DNA of 64,000 bases. It comes from NCED01 sp035493955 (GTDB taxonomy: Bacteria > Pseudomonadota > Alphaproteobacteria > Caulobacterales > Caulobacteraceae). Position numbers and translations under genes: made by a program. Positions 1 to 8,337 of the stretch are shown piece after piece. The notes beneath the pieces are model-generated. The model was not told where the DNA came from. It searched no databases and worked only from the letters and a program-made list of their open reading frames with translations. The stretch is from contig DATJHI010000039.1 in assembly GCA_035493955.1 (NCBI GenBank), forward strand, positions 1 through 64,000, given 5' to 3'. How positions within the stretch are numbered: the first letter of the stretch is position 1; each line of letters opens with the position of its first letter.

Positions 1-703
1 CGCGGCCATATTCCTCCGCACGCTTGGCCGAGACGCGGAAGAACCGCGGAAGGCGATCGGCCGTCCGTTTCAGGAAGTGCCGGAAGCCGCGATAGGTGCG
101 ACTCGACACGAGACGCGAGAGATACGCGCTCATCGCACCGACCGGCGGCGCGATCGACATGTCGTTGTCGTTCAACACGACGATCAGCCGCGCGCCCAGC
201 GCGCCTGCGTTGTTCATCGCCTCATACGCCATGCCTGCGCTCATCGCGCCGTCGCCGATAACGGCGACGACGTTGCGCTTCTCGCCTGCAAGATCGCGCG
301 CGGCCGCAAAGCCGAGGCCCGCTGAGATCGAGGTCGAGGAGTGCGCGGCGCCGAACGGATCGTAGGCACTTTCGGCGCGCTTGGTGAAACCGGAGATGCC
401 GCCGCCTTGCCGCAAGGTGCGCATTCGCGAGCGGCGACCGGTCAGAATTTTGTGCGGATAGGATTGGTGACCGACGTCCCAGATCAGCCTGTCGTTCGGC
501 GTGTCGAAGACGCGGTGCAGCGCGACCGTCAACTCGACCACACCAAGACCCGCCCCGAGATGCCCGCCGGTGACCGAGACGACATCGATCGTCTCCTGCC
601 GGAGATCGACAGCCAATCGCTTCAGCTCGTCCCGCGTGAGCGAACGCAAGTCGGCCGGATCGATAACCCTATCCAGCACTGGGGTCTTGGATGAGGTGTT
701 CAC
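1..703 (-). CDS. dxs: 1-deoxy-D-xylulose-5-phosphate synthase, N-terminal part (cut by window edge)
   Basis: Thiamine-diphosphate enzyme condensing pyruvate with glyceraldehyde 3-phosphate, the first step of the MEP isoprenoid route; cytosolic. About 234 N-terminal residues are visible and the rest lies beyond base 1. The reading frame shows the family segments TGGHLGAGLGVVELTVALH, WDVGHQSYPHKILTGR and the cofactor/Mg site GDGAMSAGMAYEA, followed by NDNDMSIAPPVGAMS. I chose the GTG at 703 because AGAAGG lies 5 nt upstream and because the next residues (L-x-R-V-I-D) match the usual Dxs opening. It sits 27 nt downstream of ispA on the same strand, so the two are probably co-transcribed with xseB. 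Identity is secure; only the 3' end is missing. Confidence 0.95.
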   Translation of the reverse strand, partial: MNTSSKTPVLDRVIDPADLRSLTRDELKRLAVDLRQETIDVVSVTGGHLGAGLGVVELTVALHRVFDTPNDRLIWDVGHQSYPHKILTGRRSRMRTLRQGGGISGFTKRAESAYDPFGAAHSSTSISAGLGFAAARDLAGEKRNVVAVIGDGAMSAGMAYEAMNNAGALGARLIVVLNDNDMSIAPPVGAMSAYLSRLVSSRTYRGFRHFLKRTADRLPRFFRVSAKRAEEYGR

Positions 704-730
704 GCAAACCTTCTGGAGTAGCCCTGGAAC

Positions 731-1630
731 TCAGGCCTTGCGCAAGATGACGAAACGCGCCGCGGCGCGCAAAAGATCGGCCTTCTCGTCGAACAAATCA
801 AGGTGAGCGGCGGCCTGCTTGACCAGGGCTTCGGCTTGCGCCCTGACCCGCTCCGGCCCAAGCACCGAGACGAGAGTGGCCTTGCCGCGCGAAGTATCCT
901 TTTGCAGGAGCTTGCCGGCCGCGGACGCATCGCCTTCGACGTCGAGAAGATCGTCGGCGATCTGATACGCAAGGCCGACTTCCTGGCCGTAAGCGACCAG
1001 CGCCTGGCGCGCCGCGGCCGACGCCTTGCCCATGATGGCGCCTGCTTCACAGCAGAACGTGATGAGCGCGGCCGTCTTCATGCGCGCCAGCCGCGTGATC
1101 TCGGGCAGCGGGGGATGCTCGCCTTCGAGCGCCAGATCCATCATCTGTCCGCCGACCATCCCGCTGTGTCCTGCCGCGTGCGCAAGCTTCGAAATCAGCT
1201 CGCAACGGACGAACGGGTCGCCATGCGCTTCGGGCGACGACACAAGACCGAACGCGAGCGTCAGGAGCCCATCACCCGCGAGGATTGCGGTCGCTTCGTC
1301 GAACGCCTTGTGCAGCGAAGGCTTGCCGCGACGCACATCGTCATCGTCCATCGCCGGCAGATCGTCATGCACGAGCGAGTAGGAATGGACGCATTCGATC
1401 GCCGCGGCGATGCGCCCGAGCGCACGGCGATCGACGCCGAACAAACGTCCGCTCTGCAGAACGAAAAACGCACGCAGGCGTTTGCCGCCGCCCATCGTCG
1501 CGTAGCGCATCGCTTCAAGCAGGCGCGCTTCGGGTCCCGACGGTCTCGGCAGCAGCGCGTCCAGCGTGGCTTCGGTGAACGAGGCTGCTTCCGCGAATGC
1601 AGGCTCAATCGGCGCGAGCGCCGGACTCAT
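731..1630 (-). CDS. ispA: Polyprenyl (farnesyl/geranylgeranyl) diphosphate synthase
   Basis: Chain-elongating prenyltransferase that joins isopentenyl diphosphate to allylic diphosphates, supplying precursors for quinones, hopanoids and carotenoids. The 299 residues match the usual IspA length. The first aspartate-rich motif is HDDLPAMDDDDVRRG near residue 90, the GKRLR substrate segment is near residue 50, and the second aspartate motif is QIADDLLDVEGD near residue 225. It lies 17 nt downstream of xseB and 27 nt upstream of dxs, the common alphaproteobacterial cluster that couples isoprenoid precursor supply. Product chain length cannot be told from sequence alone; the symbol follows the genomic context. 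Confidence 0.93.
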   Translation of the reverse strand: MSPALAPIEPAFAEAASFTEATLDALLPRPSGPEARLLEAMRYATMGGGKRLRAFFVLQSGRLFGVDRRALGRIAAAIECVHSYSLVHDDLPAMDDDDVRRGKPSLHKAFDEATAILAGDGLLTLAFGLVSSPEAHGDPFVRCELISKLAHAAGHSGMVGGQMMDLALEGEHPPLPEITRLARMKTAALITFCCEAGAIMGKASAAARQALVAYGQEVGLAYQIADDLLDVEGDASAAGKLLQKDTSRGKATLVSVLGPERVRAQAEALVKQAAAHLDLFDEKADLLRAAARFVILRKA

Positions 1631-1647
1631 CGGCTCCGGCCTTCTCG

Positions 1648-1905
1648 TTAGAGTTCCAGCGACTCGGTGCCCTTCGGCGCGCCGTCGGGGCCAAGGACGA
1701 TCTTCTCGAGTCGCATCTCGGCACCCTTGAGCTTCTTCTCGCAGTGCGCCTTCAGCGCCATGCCGCGTTCATAGAGCGTGATGGAATCCTCAAGATCGAC
1801 TTCGCCTTGTTCGAGACGCGAAACGATGGTCTCGAGCTCCTCCAGAGCCGCCTCGAAGCTCAAATCTTCGACGACCGGCAGTGCCTCTGGACGTTGTTCC
1901 TGCAT
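1648..1905 (-). CDS. xseB: Exodeoxyribonuclease VII small subunit
   Basis: Small subunit of ExoVII, which with XseA degrades single-stranded DNA to oligonucleotides. The 85-residue helical protein has the family core LSFEAALEELETIVSRLEQG followed by DLEDSITLYERGMAL and a basic second helix, in the right order and at the right length. It is 17 nt downstream of the deacetylase gene and 17 nt upstream of ispA. xseB next to ispA and dxs is a conserved arrangement in many proteobacteria. The large subunit is not in this window. Confidence 0.94.
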   Translation of the reverse strand: MQEQRPEALPVVEDLSFEAALEELETIVSRLEQGEVDLEDSITLYERGMALKAHCEKKLKGAEMRLEKIVLGPDGAPKGTESLEL

Positions 1906-1922
1906 GCGCTGTTCCTAAAAAA

Positions 1923-2843
1923 TCAGGCGGCCATCAGCGCCTTGACGTGGGCTCCCACCGAGCGGGCCAGGGCATCGAGGTCATAGCCGCCCTCCAGCGT
2001 AGATACAACGCGGCTCCCACTGTGACGCGCCGCCACGCCGCAGAGCATTTCCGTCGCCCAAACGTAATCGGCTTCGGTGAGGCGCATCTGGCCCAACGGG
2101 TCGTCCTGGTGAGCGTCGAACCCCGCCGAGATGAACACGAGATCGGGCCGGAACGCGTTCAGCGCGGGAAGCATCGCATCGGTGAAGGCCTTGCGGAATT
2201 CGGGGCCGCCGGCGCCTGCGGGCAGCGGAAGATCAACGATGTGCTCGGGCCTGCGTTCGCCGGGTCGTCCTGTGCCGGGATAGAACGGCCATTGATGCGT
2301 CGATCCGTAGAACAGCGCGGGGTCCGAGAAGAACATCGCCTCGGTGCCGTTGCCGTGATGGACGTCGAAATCGATCACGGCGATCCGGCAGAGGCCGGCG
2401 GCCTGGGCGGCGCGGGCGGCGAGGGCGACGTTGGAGAACAGGCAGAACCCCATCGGCCGCCCCGGCTCGGCATGGTGCCCCGGGGGGCGCACGGCGCAGA
2501 AGGCGCGCAGGGTCTCGCCGCGGGCGACCGCCTCCACCGCCTGGATCGCCGACCCCGCGGCCAGGAGCGCGGCGTTCAGGCTGCCCGGCGACATCCAGGT
2601 GTCCGCATCGATGGCGATCCGGCCGGACGGCGGCGACGCCTCGAACATCGCCTTCACCAGGGCGGCGGGATGCACGCGCTCGATCTCGGCCCGCGTCGCC
2701 GGGCGCGCCTCGAAGCGCCGGAGGTCGAGATCGGCGTCGTCCAGGGCGTCCAGCACCGCGCCCAGCCGCTCGGGGCGCTCGGGATGGCCCTCGCCCGGTC
2801 GGTGATCGAGCATGGCGTCGTGGGTGTAGAGGGCGAGGCTCAT
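1923..2843 (-). CDS. Histone deacetylase / acetoin-utilization family amidohydrolase
   Basis: Zinc-dependent deacetylase of the HDAC/AcuC/acetylpolyamine amidohydrolase superfamily, 306 residues. Visible signatures are the N-terminal HPERPERL, the active-site RPPGHHAEPGRPMGFCLFSN (paired catalytic histidines), the zinc ligands in DFDVHHGNGT, the ISAGFDAHQDDPLG loop with the second metal aspartate, and the late glycine-rich LEGGYDL. All catalytic positions are present, so it should be active. Its physiological substrate is unknown; acetylated polyamines or small acetylated amines are known for relatives. It is the first gene of the minus-strand run into xseB-ispA-dxs, an order also seen in other alphaproteobacteria. 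Confidence 0.9.
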   Translation of the reverse strand: MSLALYTHDAMLDHRPGEGHPERPERLGAVLDALDDADLDLRRFEARPATRAEIERVHPAALVKAMFEASPPSGRIAIDADTWMSPGSLNAALLAAGSAIQAVEAVARGETLRAFCAVRPPGHHAEPGRPMGFCLFSNVALAARAAQAAGLCRIAVIDFDVHHGNGTEAMFFSDPALFYGSTHQWPFYPGTGRPGERRPEHIVDLPLPAGAGGPEFRKAFTDAMLPALNAFRPDLVFISAGFDAHQDDPLGQMRLTEADYVWATEMLCGVAARHSGSRVVSTLEGGYDLDALARSVGAHVKALMAA

Positions 2844-2883
2844 GGTCCCAGGTTAGCGCCATCCCGCCGCCGGCCAAGGCCGT

Positions 2884-3375
2884 TCACGGAAGCGGGCGCC
2901 TCAGCCGCAACCAGGCCGCCGCCGCCCAGGCGTGGCTGTCGTGGCGCAGCGCCCCGATGGCGGCGGCCGGGTCCCACCATTCCAGCGCATGGTCGGGTTC
3001 GATCTTCAGGGCCTGGTCCTCGCCCGCCAGCTCGGCCAGATAGACGCCGGAGCGGTTGTTCACCGGCGCGCCGTCGCTCTTGAGGAAATACTGGTCGGCG
3101 CGGGCGATCAGGGGGCCGCAGCGGACCACAAGGCCGGTCTCCTCGCCGAATTCGCGCACCAGGGCGGCGGGTTCGTCCTCGCCGGGGTCGACCGCCCCGC
3201 CGGGAAGGTCGCGCCACGTCCCTTCCGGCCGCTCCACCTTGACCAGGGCGATGCGGCCGTCCTCGCGGGCGGCGACGCCGAAGGCGGAGGGCCGGTCGAG
3301 GTAGACCAGTCCCGGCTGGCGGCGGCCGAACTGCAGCGGACCCTCGCTGGAGGGCGGCGGCTCATTCGCGGCCAT
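2884..3375 (-). CDS. Nudix hydrolase
   Basis: Nudix-fold pyrophosphohydrolase of about 163 residues. The Nudix box is complete: GGAVDPGEDEPAALVREFGE followed by ETGL, giving G-x5-E-x7-R-E-U-x-E-E-x-G-U. Substrate specificity cannot be inferred; nucleoside diphosphate derivatives or oxidised nucleotides are possible. I chose the ATG at 3375, which overlaps the end of the upstream S1/P1 nuclease gene by 14 nt; a GTG at 3399 is an in-frame alternative adding 8 residues. The overlap implies translational coupling to the nuclease, a plausible pairing of nucleic-acid breakdown and nucleotide hydrolysis, although the nuclease is exported and this protein is not. Confidence 0.88.
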   Translation of the reverse strand: MAANEPPPSSEGPLQFGRRQPGLVYLDRPSAFGVAAREDGRIALVKVERPEGTWRDLPGGAVDPGEDEPAALVREFGEETGLVVRCGPLIARADQYFLKSDGAPVNNRSGVYLAELAGEDQALKIEPDHALEWWDPAAAIGALRHDSHAWAAAAWLRLRRPLP

Positions 3376-4372
3376 AGATGGTCTCGAAGGGGGCGACACC
3401 GGATTCCTCGATGCTCCTGGCCGTCACCGCCGGATAGCCGACGGTGGCGCTGGCGCTGGCGGTCCAGGCGTCGGTCACCAGGTCGCGAAGCTCGGCGGCG
3501 CCGGCGGCCAGCCGCTCCAGCACGAAGGCGCGGCCGCGCGGATCGGTTCCCTTGAACCCGCCCTGGTCCCAGAGCCGGTAGAGCGGTTCGACCTTGGCGG
3601 CGCTGGCCAGGAGATAGCGGGCGGTCGCCTGCTGCACCGTGCAGCCGCAGGCCTGGTAGGGGGGCATCAGGGCCTTGACCTCCGCCTCGGTGGCGTTGTC
3701 GTGCACGAAGGCGCCCTCGAAGGGCGAGTGGATCTTCTCGCGGGTGTAGTTGTGCGGGTTGGGAAAGTCGCCCCAGCCGTTGAAGTGGACGGTGGCGTGC
3801 AGCGGCTGGCTGCCGTCGCCGACGAAGTGGCTCCAGTAGCCCAGGTCGCGGATGATCAGCATCTCGCGCAGCTTGCGGTCGTCGGCGAACCAGGCGCGTT
3901 CGGCCGCGGTCTTGCCGGAGCGCTCCCCGACCCTGGCGGCGCGCCAGTAGGCGAAGTCCTTGGTTAGCTGCTGCCAGCCCTCGATGATCGAATAGGGCAG
4001 CCAGCCGGTCTTCCAGCTGTCGGTCCCGGCCGCCTGCAGCGCCTTCTCGTAGGCGGCGCGGTTGGCGGGAAGCTCGGAGAGGCTGGGCCCGCCGTTGGCC
4101 CTGCCGGCGTCGTCGACGTCGATGAAATGACCGGGGTCCAGGTCGGCGTCGTGGGGCTGGCCGGCGCCCTTGGAACGGTCGGGCTCGCGCGCCAGCTCCA
4201 TCAGCATCCGCGCCGTTTGCGGCGTGCGCAGGAATTCCGGCAGCCCCGCCGGGAAGCTTTCGGCGCCCGCCAGGGTGAGCAGCCGGTGGCCGGTGTCCTC
4301 CCAGGCCAGGGCCGGCGCGGGGCGAAATCCGACGAGGACGAGGGCGGCGAGGAGCGGGAGGATCGGGCGCAT
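3362..4372 (-). CDS. S1/P1-type zinc nuclease, secreted
   Basis: Exported single-strand-specific nuclease with three zinc ions that releases 5'-nucleotides. From the ATG at 4372 the protein opens with a compact signal peptide (MRPILPLLAALVLVGF then PAPALA). Cleavage would expose the N-terminal Trp of WEDTGHR, which is a zinc ligand in this family. Further metal-site motifs follow: HFIDVDD, YWSHFVGDGSQPLH and a C-terminal DLVTDAW. An in-frame ATG at 4405 would only lengthen the signal peptide. It overlaps the Nudix gene and lies 45 nt from the PhyH gene. This is one of two S1/P1 genes in the window; the other starts at 23190. Confidence 0.88.
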   Translation of the reverse strand: MRPILPLLAALVLVGFRPAPALAWEDTGHRLLTLAGAESFPAGLPEFLRTPQTARMLMELAREPDRSKGAGQPHDADLDPGHFIDVDDAGRANGGPSLSELPANRAAYEKALQAAGTDSWKTGWLPYSIIEGWQQLTKDFAYWRAARVGERSGKTAAERAWFADDRKLREMLIIRDLGYWSHFVGDGSQPLHATVHFNGWGDFPNPHNYTREKIHSPFEGAFVHDNATEAEVKALMPPYQACGCTVQQATARYLLASAAKVEPLYRLWDQGGFKGTDPRGRAFVLERLAAGAAELRDLVTDAWTASASATVGYPAVTARSIEESGVAPFETIYGRE

Positions 4373-4417
4373 GACGGCAGGATACCCAAAACGGCTCACC
4401 GTCATATGACGCCAGGC

Positions 4418-5209
4418 TCAATAGGCGAAGACGCGGTAGCTTTCGCCCGGTTCGGCGGCGGCCTTGACGGTGTCGAACACCGGATTGAACCGCAGCCAGC
4501 AGCGGGCGCGCTCGGGCATCCGCTCCAGGGTCTCGCGCGGGACGCGGATCTGCACCTCCGGGCGGTACAGCCAGCGGCGGCTGTAGCCGATCACCACCAT
4601 CGGCCGCGGCGTGTCGCTGCGGTTGGGGGTGCCGCGGTGGATGTGGCGGACGTCGCGGATCATCACGTCGCCGCGGTCGAGGAAGGCGGTCTCCAGGGGA
4701 ATCTCGCCCCGCTCGATCCTGGCCAGGCCGTCCGCCTTGGACAGCATGTGGGTGCCGGGGGCCCATTCCATCGGGCCGCGCTCGGGGGTGACGTCGACCA
4801 GGGGGAAGTTGACGGCCAACTGGTACGGCGGGCTCTCGGCCCCGGTTTCGGGGAACAGCAGTTGGGTGTCGCGGTGCAGGTCCTGGTAGTCCGACCCGCG
4901 CAGGGGGGTGTCGGTGGCGAGCTGGCACATCACCCCGTCCGCGCCGACCAGTTCCGACACCACCGCCATGATCGCGTCGTTGTCGACGATCTGCGGGTCG
5001 GCCCACAGGCCGTGGAACGGCAGGGTGACATAGTAGCGCTCGGCCCCGCGGTTGGGATCGTCCCTGTCGCGCTCGACGGCGGCCGACAGCAGGGGCTGGA
5101 AGGCCTCGTTCCAGCGGTCGATGGTCTCCACCGGCAAAAGGCCCCTCAGCACGGTGACGCTGGTGCGGCGCACCTCGTCGGCGCGGATCCTGGCCTCTTG
5201 CGGACTCAT
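4418..5209 (-). CDS. Phytanoyl-CoA dioxygenase (PhyH) family protein
   Basis: Predicted Fe(II)/2-oxoglutarate-dependent oxygenase, 263 residues. The double-stranded beta-helix is visible with the iron triad HRD (in DLHRDTQL) and the distal His of VRHIHRGTPNRS, followed by the 2-oxoglutarate-binding Arg in TPRPM. An N-terminal helical section leads into LPFHGLWADPQIVD. Family members hydroxylate lipids, amino acids or small natural products; the substrate here cannot be assigned. It is separated from the nuclease by 45 nt and from the GST by 38 nt, all on the minus strand, but there is no shared pathway that I recognise. Confidence 0.85.
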   Translation of the reverse strand: MSPQEARIRADEVRRTSVTVLRGLLPVETIDRWNEAFQPLLSAAVERDRDDPNRGAERYYVTLPFHGLWADPQIVDNDAIMAVVSELVGADGVMCQLATDTPLRGSDYQDLHRDTQLLFPETGAESPPYQLAVNFPLVDVTPERGPMEWAPGTHMLSKADGLARIERGEIPLETAFLDRGDVMIRDVRHIHRGTPNRSDTPRPMVVIGYSRRWLYRPEVQIRVPRETLERMPERARCWLRFNPVFDTVKAAAEPGESYRVFAY

Positions 5210-5247
5210 GGCTTGGAAACCGCCGAGCCGCGCGGGAGTTGCACCGC

Positions 5248-5841
5248 TCAGTCGGCGACGAGGCCCAGCTCCGCCTCCGTGCGGGCCACCCAGGCCCGGA
5301 CGTGGGGGAAGCGCTCCAGGGCGAAGCCGGCCCGGGGCGCCCAGCGGGTGTAGGGCAACAGGGCGATGTCGGCGAGGCTCAGCCGTCCGTCGACCAGGAA
5401 GGCCGAGCCCGACAGCCAGGACTCCATCCGCGCCAGGGCCGCCTCGCCCTCCAGTTTCAGCTCGGGCGGAATCCGCCGTTCCGGCGTTCGCCGATAGAGC
5501 CGGTGGTAGAGGCGCATGCCCAGATAGGGCTCATGGCTGGACTGCTCCCAGAACAGCCACTCCAGCACCTTGGCCTGCCAATAGGGGTCTTGCGGCATCA
5601 GTTCGCTGGCGCGGGCCAGGTGCAGGATGATGGCGTTGGACTGGGCCAGGCTGCGGCCGTCCTCCAGCAGCACCGTCGGCACCTGGGCGGCCGGGTTCAG
5701 CCGGCGGAACTCCGGCGTGCGGGCCTGGCCGGCGACGAAGTCCACCTCCACCCAGTCGTAGGCCAGGCCGAGCCGTTCGGCCGTCCATTTGACCTTGAGG
5801 CAGTTTCCCGACCTCTCGTCTGCGTAGATGACAATCGCCAC
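5248..5841 (-). CDS. Glutathione S-transferase family protein
   Basis: 197-residue GST with a thioredoxin-fold N-terminal domain (residues 1-80) and an alpha-helical C-terminal domain. The cis-Pro and glutathione-binding segment reads NPAAQVPTVLLEDGRSLAQS, with the conserved Ser of the LAQSNAII motif, then the C-terminal helix-capping segment LSLADIALLPYTRW. The N-terminal active-site region is RSGNCLKVKW. The substrate is unknown; such proteins conjugate glutathione to electrophiles or act as peroxidases. It is the first gene of the minus-strand group and is divergent from the DEAD-box helicase across about 225 nt. Confidence 0.9.
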   Translation of the reverse strand: MAIVIYADERSGNCLKVKWTAERLGLAYDWVEVDFVAGQARTPEFRRLNPAAQVPTVLLEDGRSLAQSNAIILHLARASELMPQDPYWQAKVLEWLFWEQSSHEPYLGMRLYHRLYRRTPERRIPPELKLEGEAALARMESWLSGSAFLVDGRLSLADIALLPYTRWAPRAGFALERFPHVRAWVARTEAELGLVAD

Positions 5842-6066
5842 GTCCGGCTCCCTGGCGAAATGCGGCGAGGCCCGCGACGGCCGCTTCGACTGGCTTCCAC
5901 TTGAAGCCGCCGCGATCTAGCAGGCGACGACTTGGCCCGCGCCCCGGAAATTGACCGAAAGCGGCCAGAAATTCTCACGGAGATTGACGCGGAGCCTTCC
6001 GACCGCCATCAAACCGCCCGCCAGCCCGCGCGTTCTTTTTCCGGCTCGGCCCTCCCGGTGACCTCC

Positions 6067-8292
6067 ATGCCCTTCCCGACCTTACACCCCGCGCTGCGCC
6101 GCGCCCTGGACGAACAGGGCTATGCGGAACCCACCCCGGTCCAGGCGGCGGTCCTGGCCGTGGCCGACGACCGCGATCTTCTGGTCTCGGCCCAGACCGG
6201 CTCGGGCAAGACCGTGGCCTTCGGCCTGGCCCTGGCCAAGACCCTGATGGGCGAGGCCGACCGGTTCGGCGACGCCGGCGCGCCGGTGGCCCTGATCATC
6301 GCGCCCACGCGCGAACTGGCGCTGCAGGTGCAGCGAGAGCTGTCCTGGCTCTACGCCCACGCCGGCGCCAACGTCCAGGCCTGCGTCGGCGGCATGGACC
6401 CGCGCCGCGAGGCCCGCGCCCTGGCGGCCGGCTGCCACGTGGTGGTCGCCACCCCCGGCCGGCTGAAGGACCACCTGGAGCGGGGCAATTTCGACGCCTC
6501 CGCCCTGGAGGCGGTGGTGCTGGACGAGGCCGACGAGATGCTGGACCTGGGCTTCCGCGAGGACCTGGAGTTCATCCTGGACTCGGCGCCGGCCGAACGG
6601 CGCACCCTGATGTTCTCGGCCACGATCCCGCGCGAGATCAGCGCCCTGGCCCGGAAATTCCAGACCAACGCCGAGCGGATCGACACGATCGACCGGCGCG
6701 AGCCACACGAAGACATCGAATACCGCGCCATCCGCGTCGCCCCCAACGACATCGACCACGCCCTGGTCAACCTGTTGCGCTGGTACGAAGCGCCCGGGGC
6801 CCTGGTGTTCTGCGCCACCCGCGAGGCGGTGCGACGGCTGCACGGCCATCTGGTCGAGCGCGGCTTCGCGGCCGTGGCCCTGTCGGGGGAGCTCTCCCAG
6901 AACGAACGCACCCACGCCCTGCAGGCCCTGCGCGACGGCCGCGCCCGGGTGTGCGTGGCCACCGACGTGGCGGCGCGAGGCCTGGACCTGCCCGACCTCG
7001 GCCTGGTCATCCACGCCGACCTGCCCACCAACAAGGAGACCCTGACCCACCGTTCGGGCCGGACCGGCCGGGCCGGCAAGAAGGGCGTCTCGGTGGTGCT
7101 GGTCTCCTACACCCGCCGCCGCCGCGCCGAACTGCTGCTGGCCTCGGCCAATATCGCGGCCGACTGGGCCGGCCCCCCGACCGCCGAGGAGATCCGCGCC
7201 CGCGACCAGGAACGCCTGCTGGCCGACCCCGTGTTCGCCGAGGAGCCGGTCGAGGGCGACGCCGCCCTGGCCGCCAAGCTGCTGGCCGAGCGCACGCCCG
7301 AGGAGATCGCCGCGGCCCTGATCCGGCTGCACCGGGCCCGCCTGCCCTCGCCCGAGGACCTGCTCGACGACCGGCCGTTCAACGACGTGCGCCAGGAATC
7401 CGACAGCGCCAAGAAGCCCCTGTGGAGGCGGCGCGAGCCCCGCGACGCCGAGTTCGGCGGCAGCGGCGGGGGCGACAATAATGGGGGCATGGTCTGGTTC
7501 CGGCTGACGGTCGGGCGGCGCAACAACGCCGACCCCAAATGGCTGATCCCGCTGATCTGCCGGCTGGGCCACGTCACCAAGAAGGAGATCGGTTCGATCC
7601 GCATCTTCAACGCCGAGACCCGCTTCGAGATCGAGGCGGGCGCGGCCGAGCGCTTCGCCGCCCAGGTCAAGGACGCCGCCGAGAAGGACGCCCGCATCGA
7701 GCCGTCGGTCGCGCCCGAGGCCGGCGAACGCGACGCCCCGCGCCCCAAGCACATCCCCGCCGCCCGCCGCGGCCCGCCGCCGCGCGGCGACCGGGGCGAG
7801 GCCGCCGCGCCACGCAGCTACGGCGACAAGGCCCCGCGCCAGGACAAGCCGGCGTGGGAGCGCAAGGACGCCGCCCCTTCCCCTGCCCGTGATTACGGCG
7901 ACAAGCCGGCCTGGACCCCTTTCCCCACCGGCGAAGAGCTGGTCCGCAAGCCCAGGGCCGACTACGGCGACCGGCCGGCCCGCGCGCCGAGCGACGACAA
8001 GCCCGCCTACGCCGGCAAGGGGCCGCCGCGCAGTTTCGGCGACAAACCCGCCCGAGCGCCCGGCGAAAAGCCCCGCTACGCCAAGGACGGTCCCAAGCCG
8101 CGCAGCTTCGGGGACAAGCCGGGCAAGCCCGCCGGCGACAAGCCAGCCTACAAGGGCGGCGGCGATAAGCCCTTCAAGCCCAAGGGCGGTCCGCCGGGCA
8201 AGAGCAGCTACGGCAAGCCGACGTGGGCCGGACACGCGGGCAAGGGCGCGGCCGCCGGCGACGACCGGCCCAAGCGCAAGCCCAAACCCTAA
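6067..8292 (+). CDS. DEAD-box RNA helicase with DbpA-like RNA-binding domain and basic low-complexity tail
   Basis: ATP-dependent RNA helicase, probably acting in ribosome assembly or RNA decay. Motifs run in order: Q-motif region (EPTPVQAAVL), AQTGSGKT (Walker A), PTRELA, TPGR, LDEADEML, SATIP, then ATDVAARGLDLP and HRSGRTGRAG. After a linker comes a DbpA/CsdA-type RNA-binding domain (MVWFRLTVGRRNNADPKWL through FNAETRFEIE). The last 200 residues are a lysine/proline/glycine-rich tail with repeated YGDKPA and FGDKPA units. I chose the ATG at 6067; an upstream in-frame TTG at 5932 would add 45 residues without family similarity, directly before the Q-motif. It is a single gene facing the RcnB-like gene. 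Confidence 0.95.
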   Translation: MPFPTLHPALRRALDEQGYAEPTPVQAAVLAVADDRDLLVSAQTGSGKTVAFGLALAKTLMGEADRFGDAGAPVALIIAPTRELALQVQRELSWLYAHAGANVQACVGGMDPRREARALAAGCHVVVATPGRLKDHLERGNFDASALEAVVLDEADEMLDLGFREDLEFILDSAPAERRTLMFSATIPREISALARKFQTNAERIDTIDRREPHEDIEYRAIRVAPNDIDHALVNLLRWYEAPGALVFCATREAVRRLHGHLVERGFAAVALSGELSQNERTHALQALRDGRARVCVATDVAARGLDLPDLGLVIHADLPTNKETLTHRSGRTGRAGKKGVSVVLVSYTRRRRAELLLASANIAADWAGPPTAEEIRARDQERLLADPVFAEEPVEGDAALAAKLLAERTPEEIAAALIRLHRARLPSPEDLLDDRPFNDVRQESDSAKKPLWRRREPRDAEFGGSGGGDNNGGMVWFRLTVGRRNNADPKWLIPLICRLGHVTKKEIGSIRIFNAETRFEIEAGAAERFAAQVKDAAEKDARIEPSVAPEAGERDAPRPKHIPAARRGPPPRGDRGEAAAPRSYGDKAPRQDKPAWERKDAAPSPARDYGDKPAWTPFPTGEELVRKPRADYGDRPARAPSDDKPAYAGKGPPRSFGDKPARAPGEKPRYAKDGPKPRSFGDKPGKPAGDKPAYKGGGDKPFKPKGGPPGKSSYGKPTWAGHAGKGAAAGDDRPKRKPKP

Positions 8293-8337
8293 CCCGACAA
8301 AAAGAGGCCGCCCCTGAAGACGGCTCTCAGTCCACGT

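Noticed and set aside
6082..8235. 717-codon minus-strand frame opposite the DEAD-box helicase
   Set aside because: Gly/Val/Ala-rich antisense shadow without motifs; the helicase motifs are on the plus strand.
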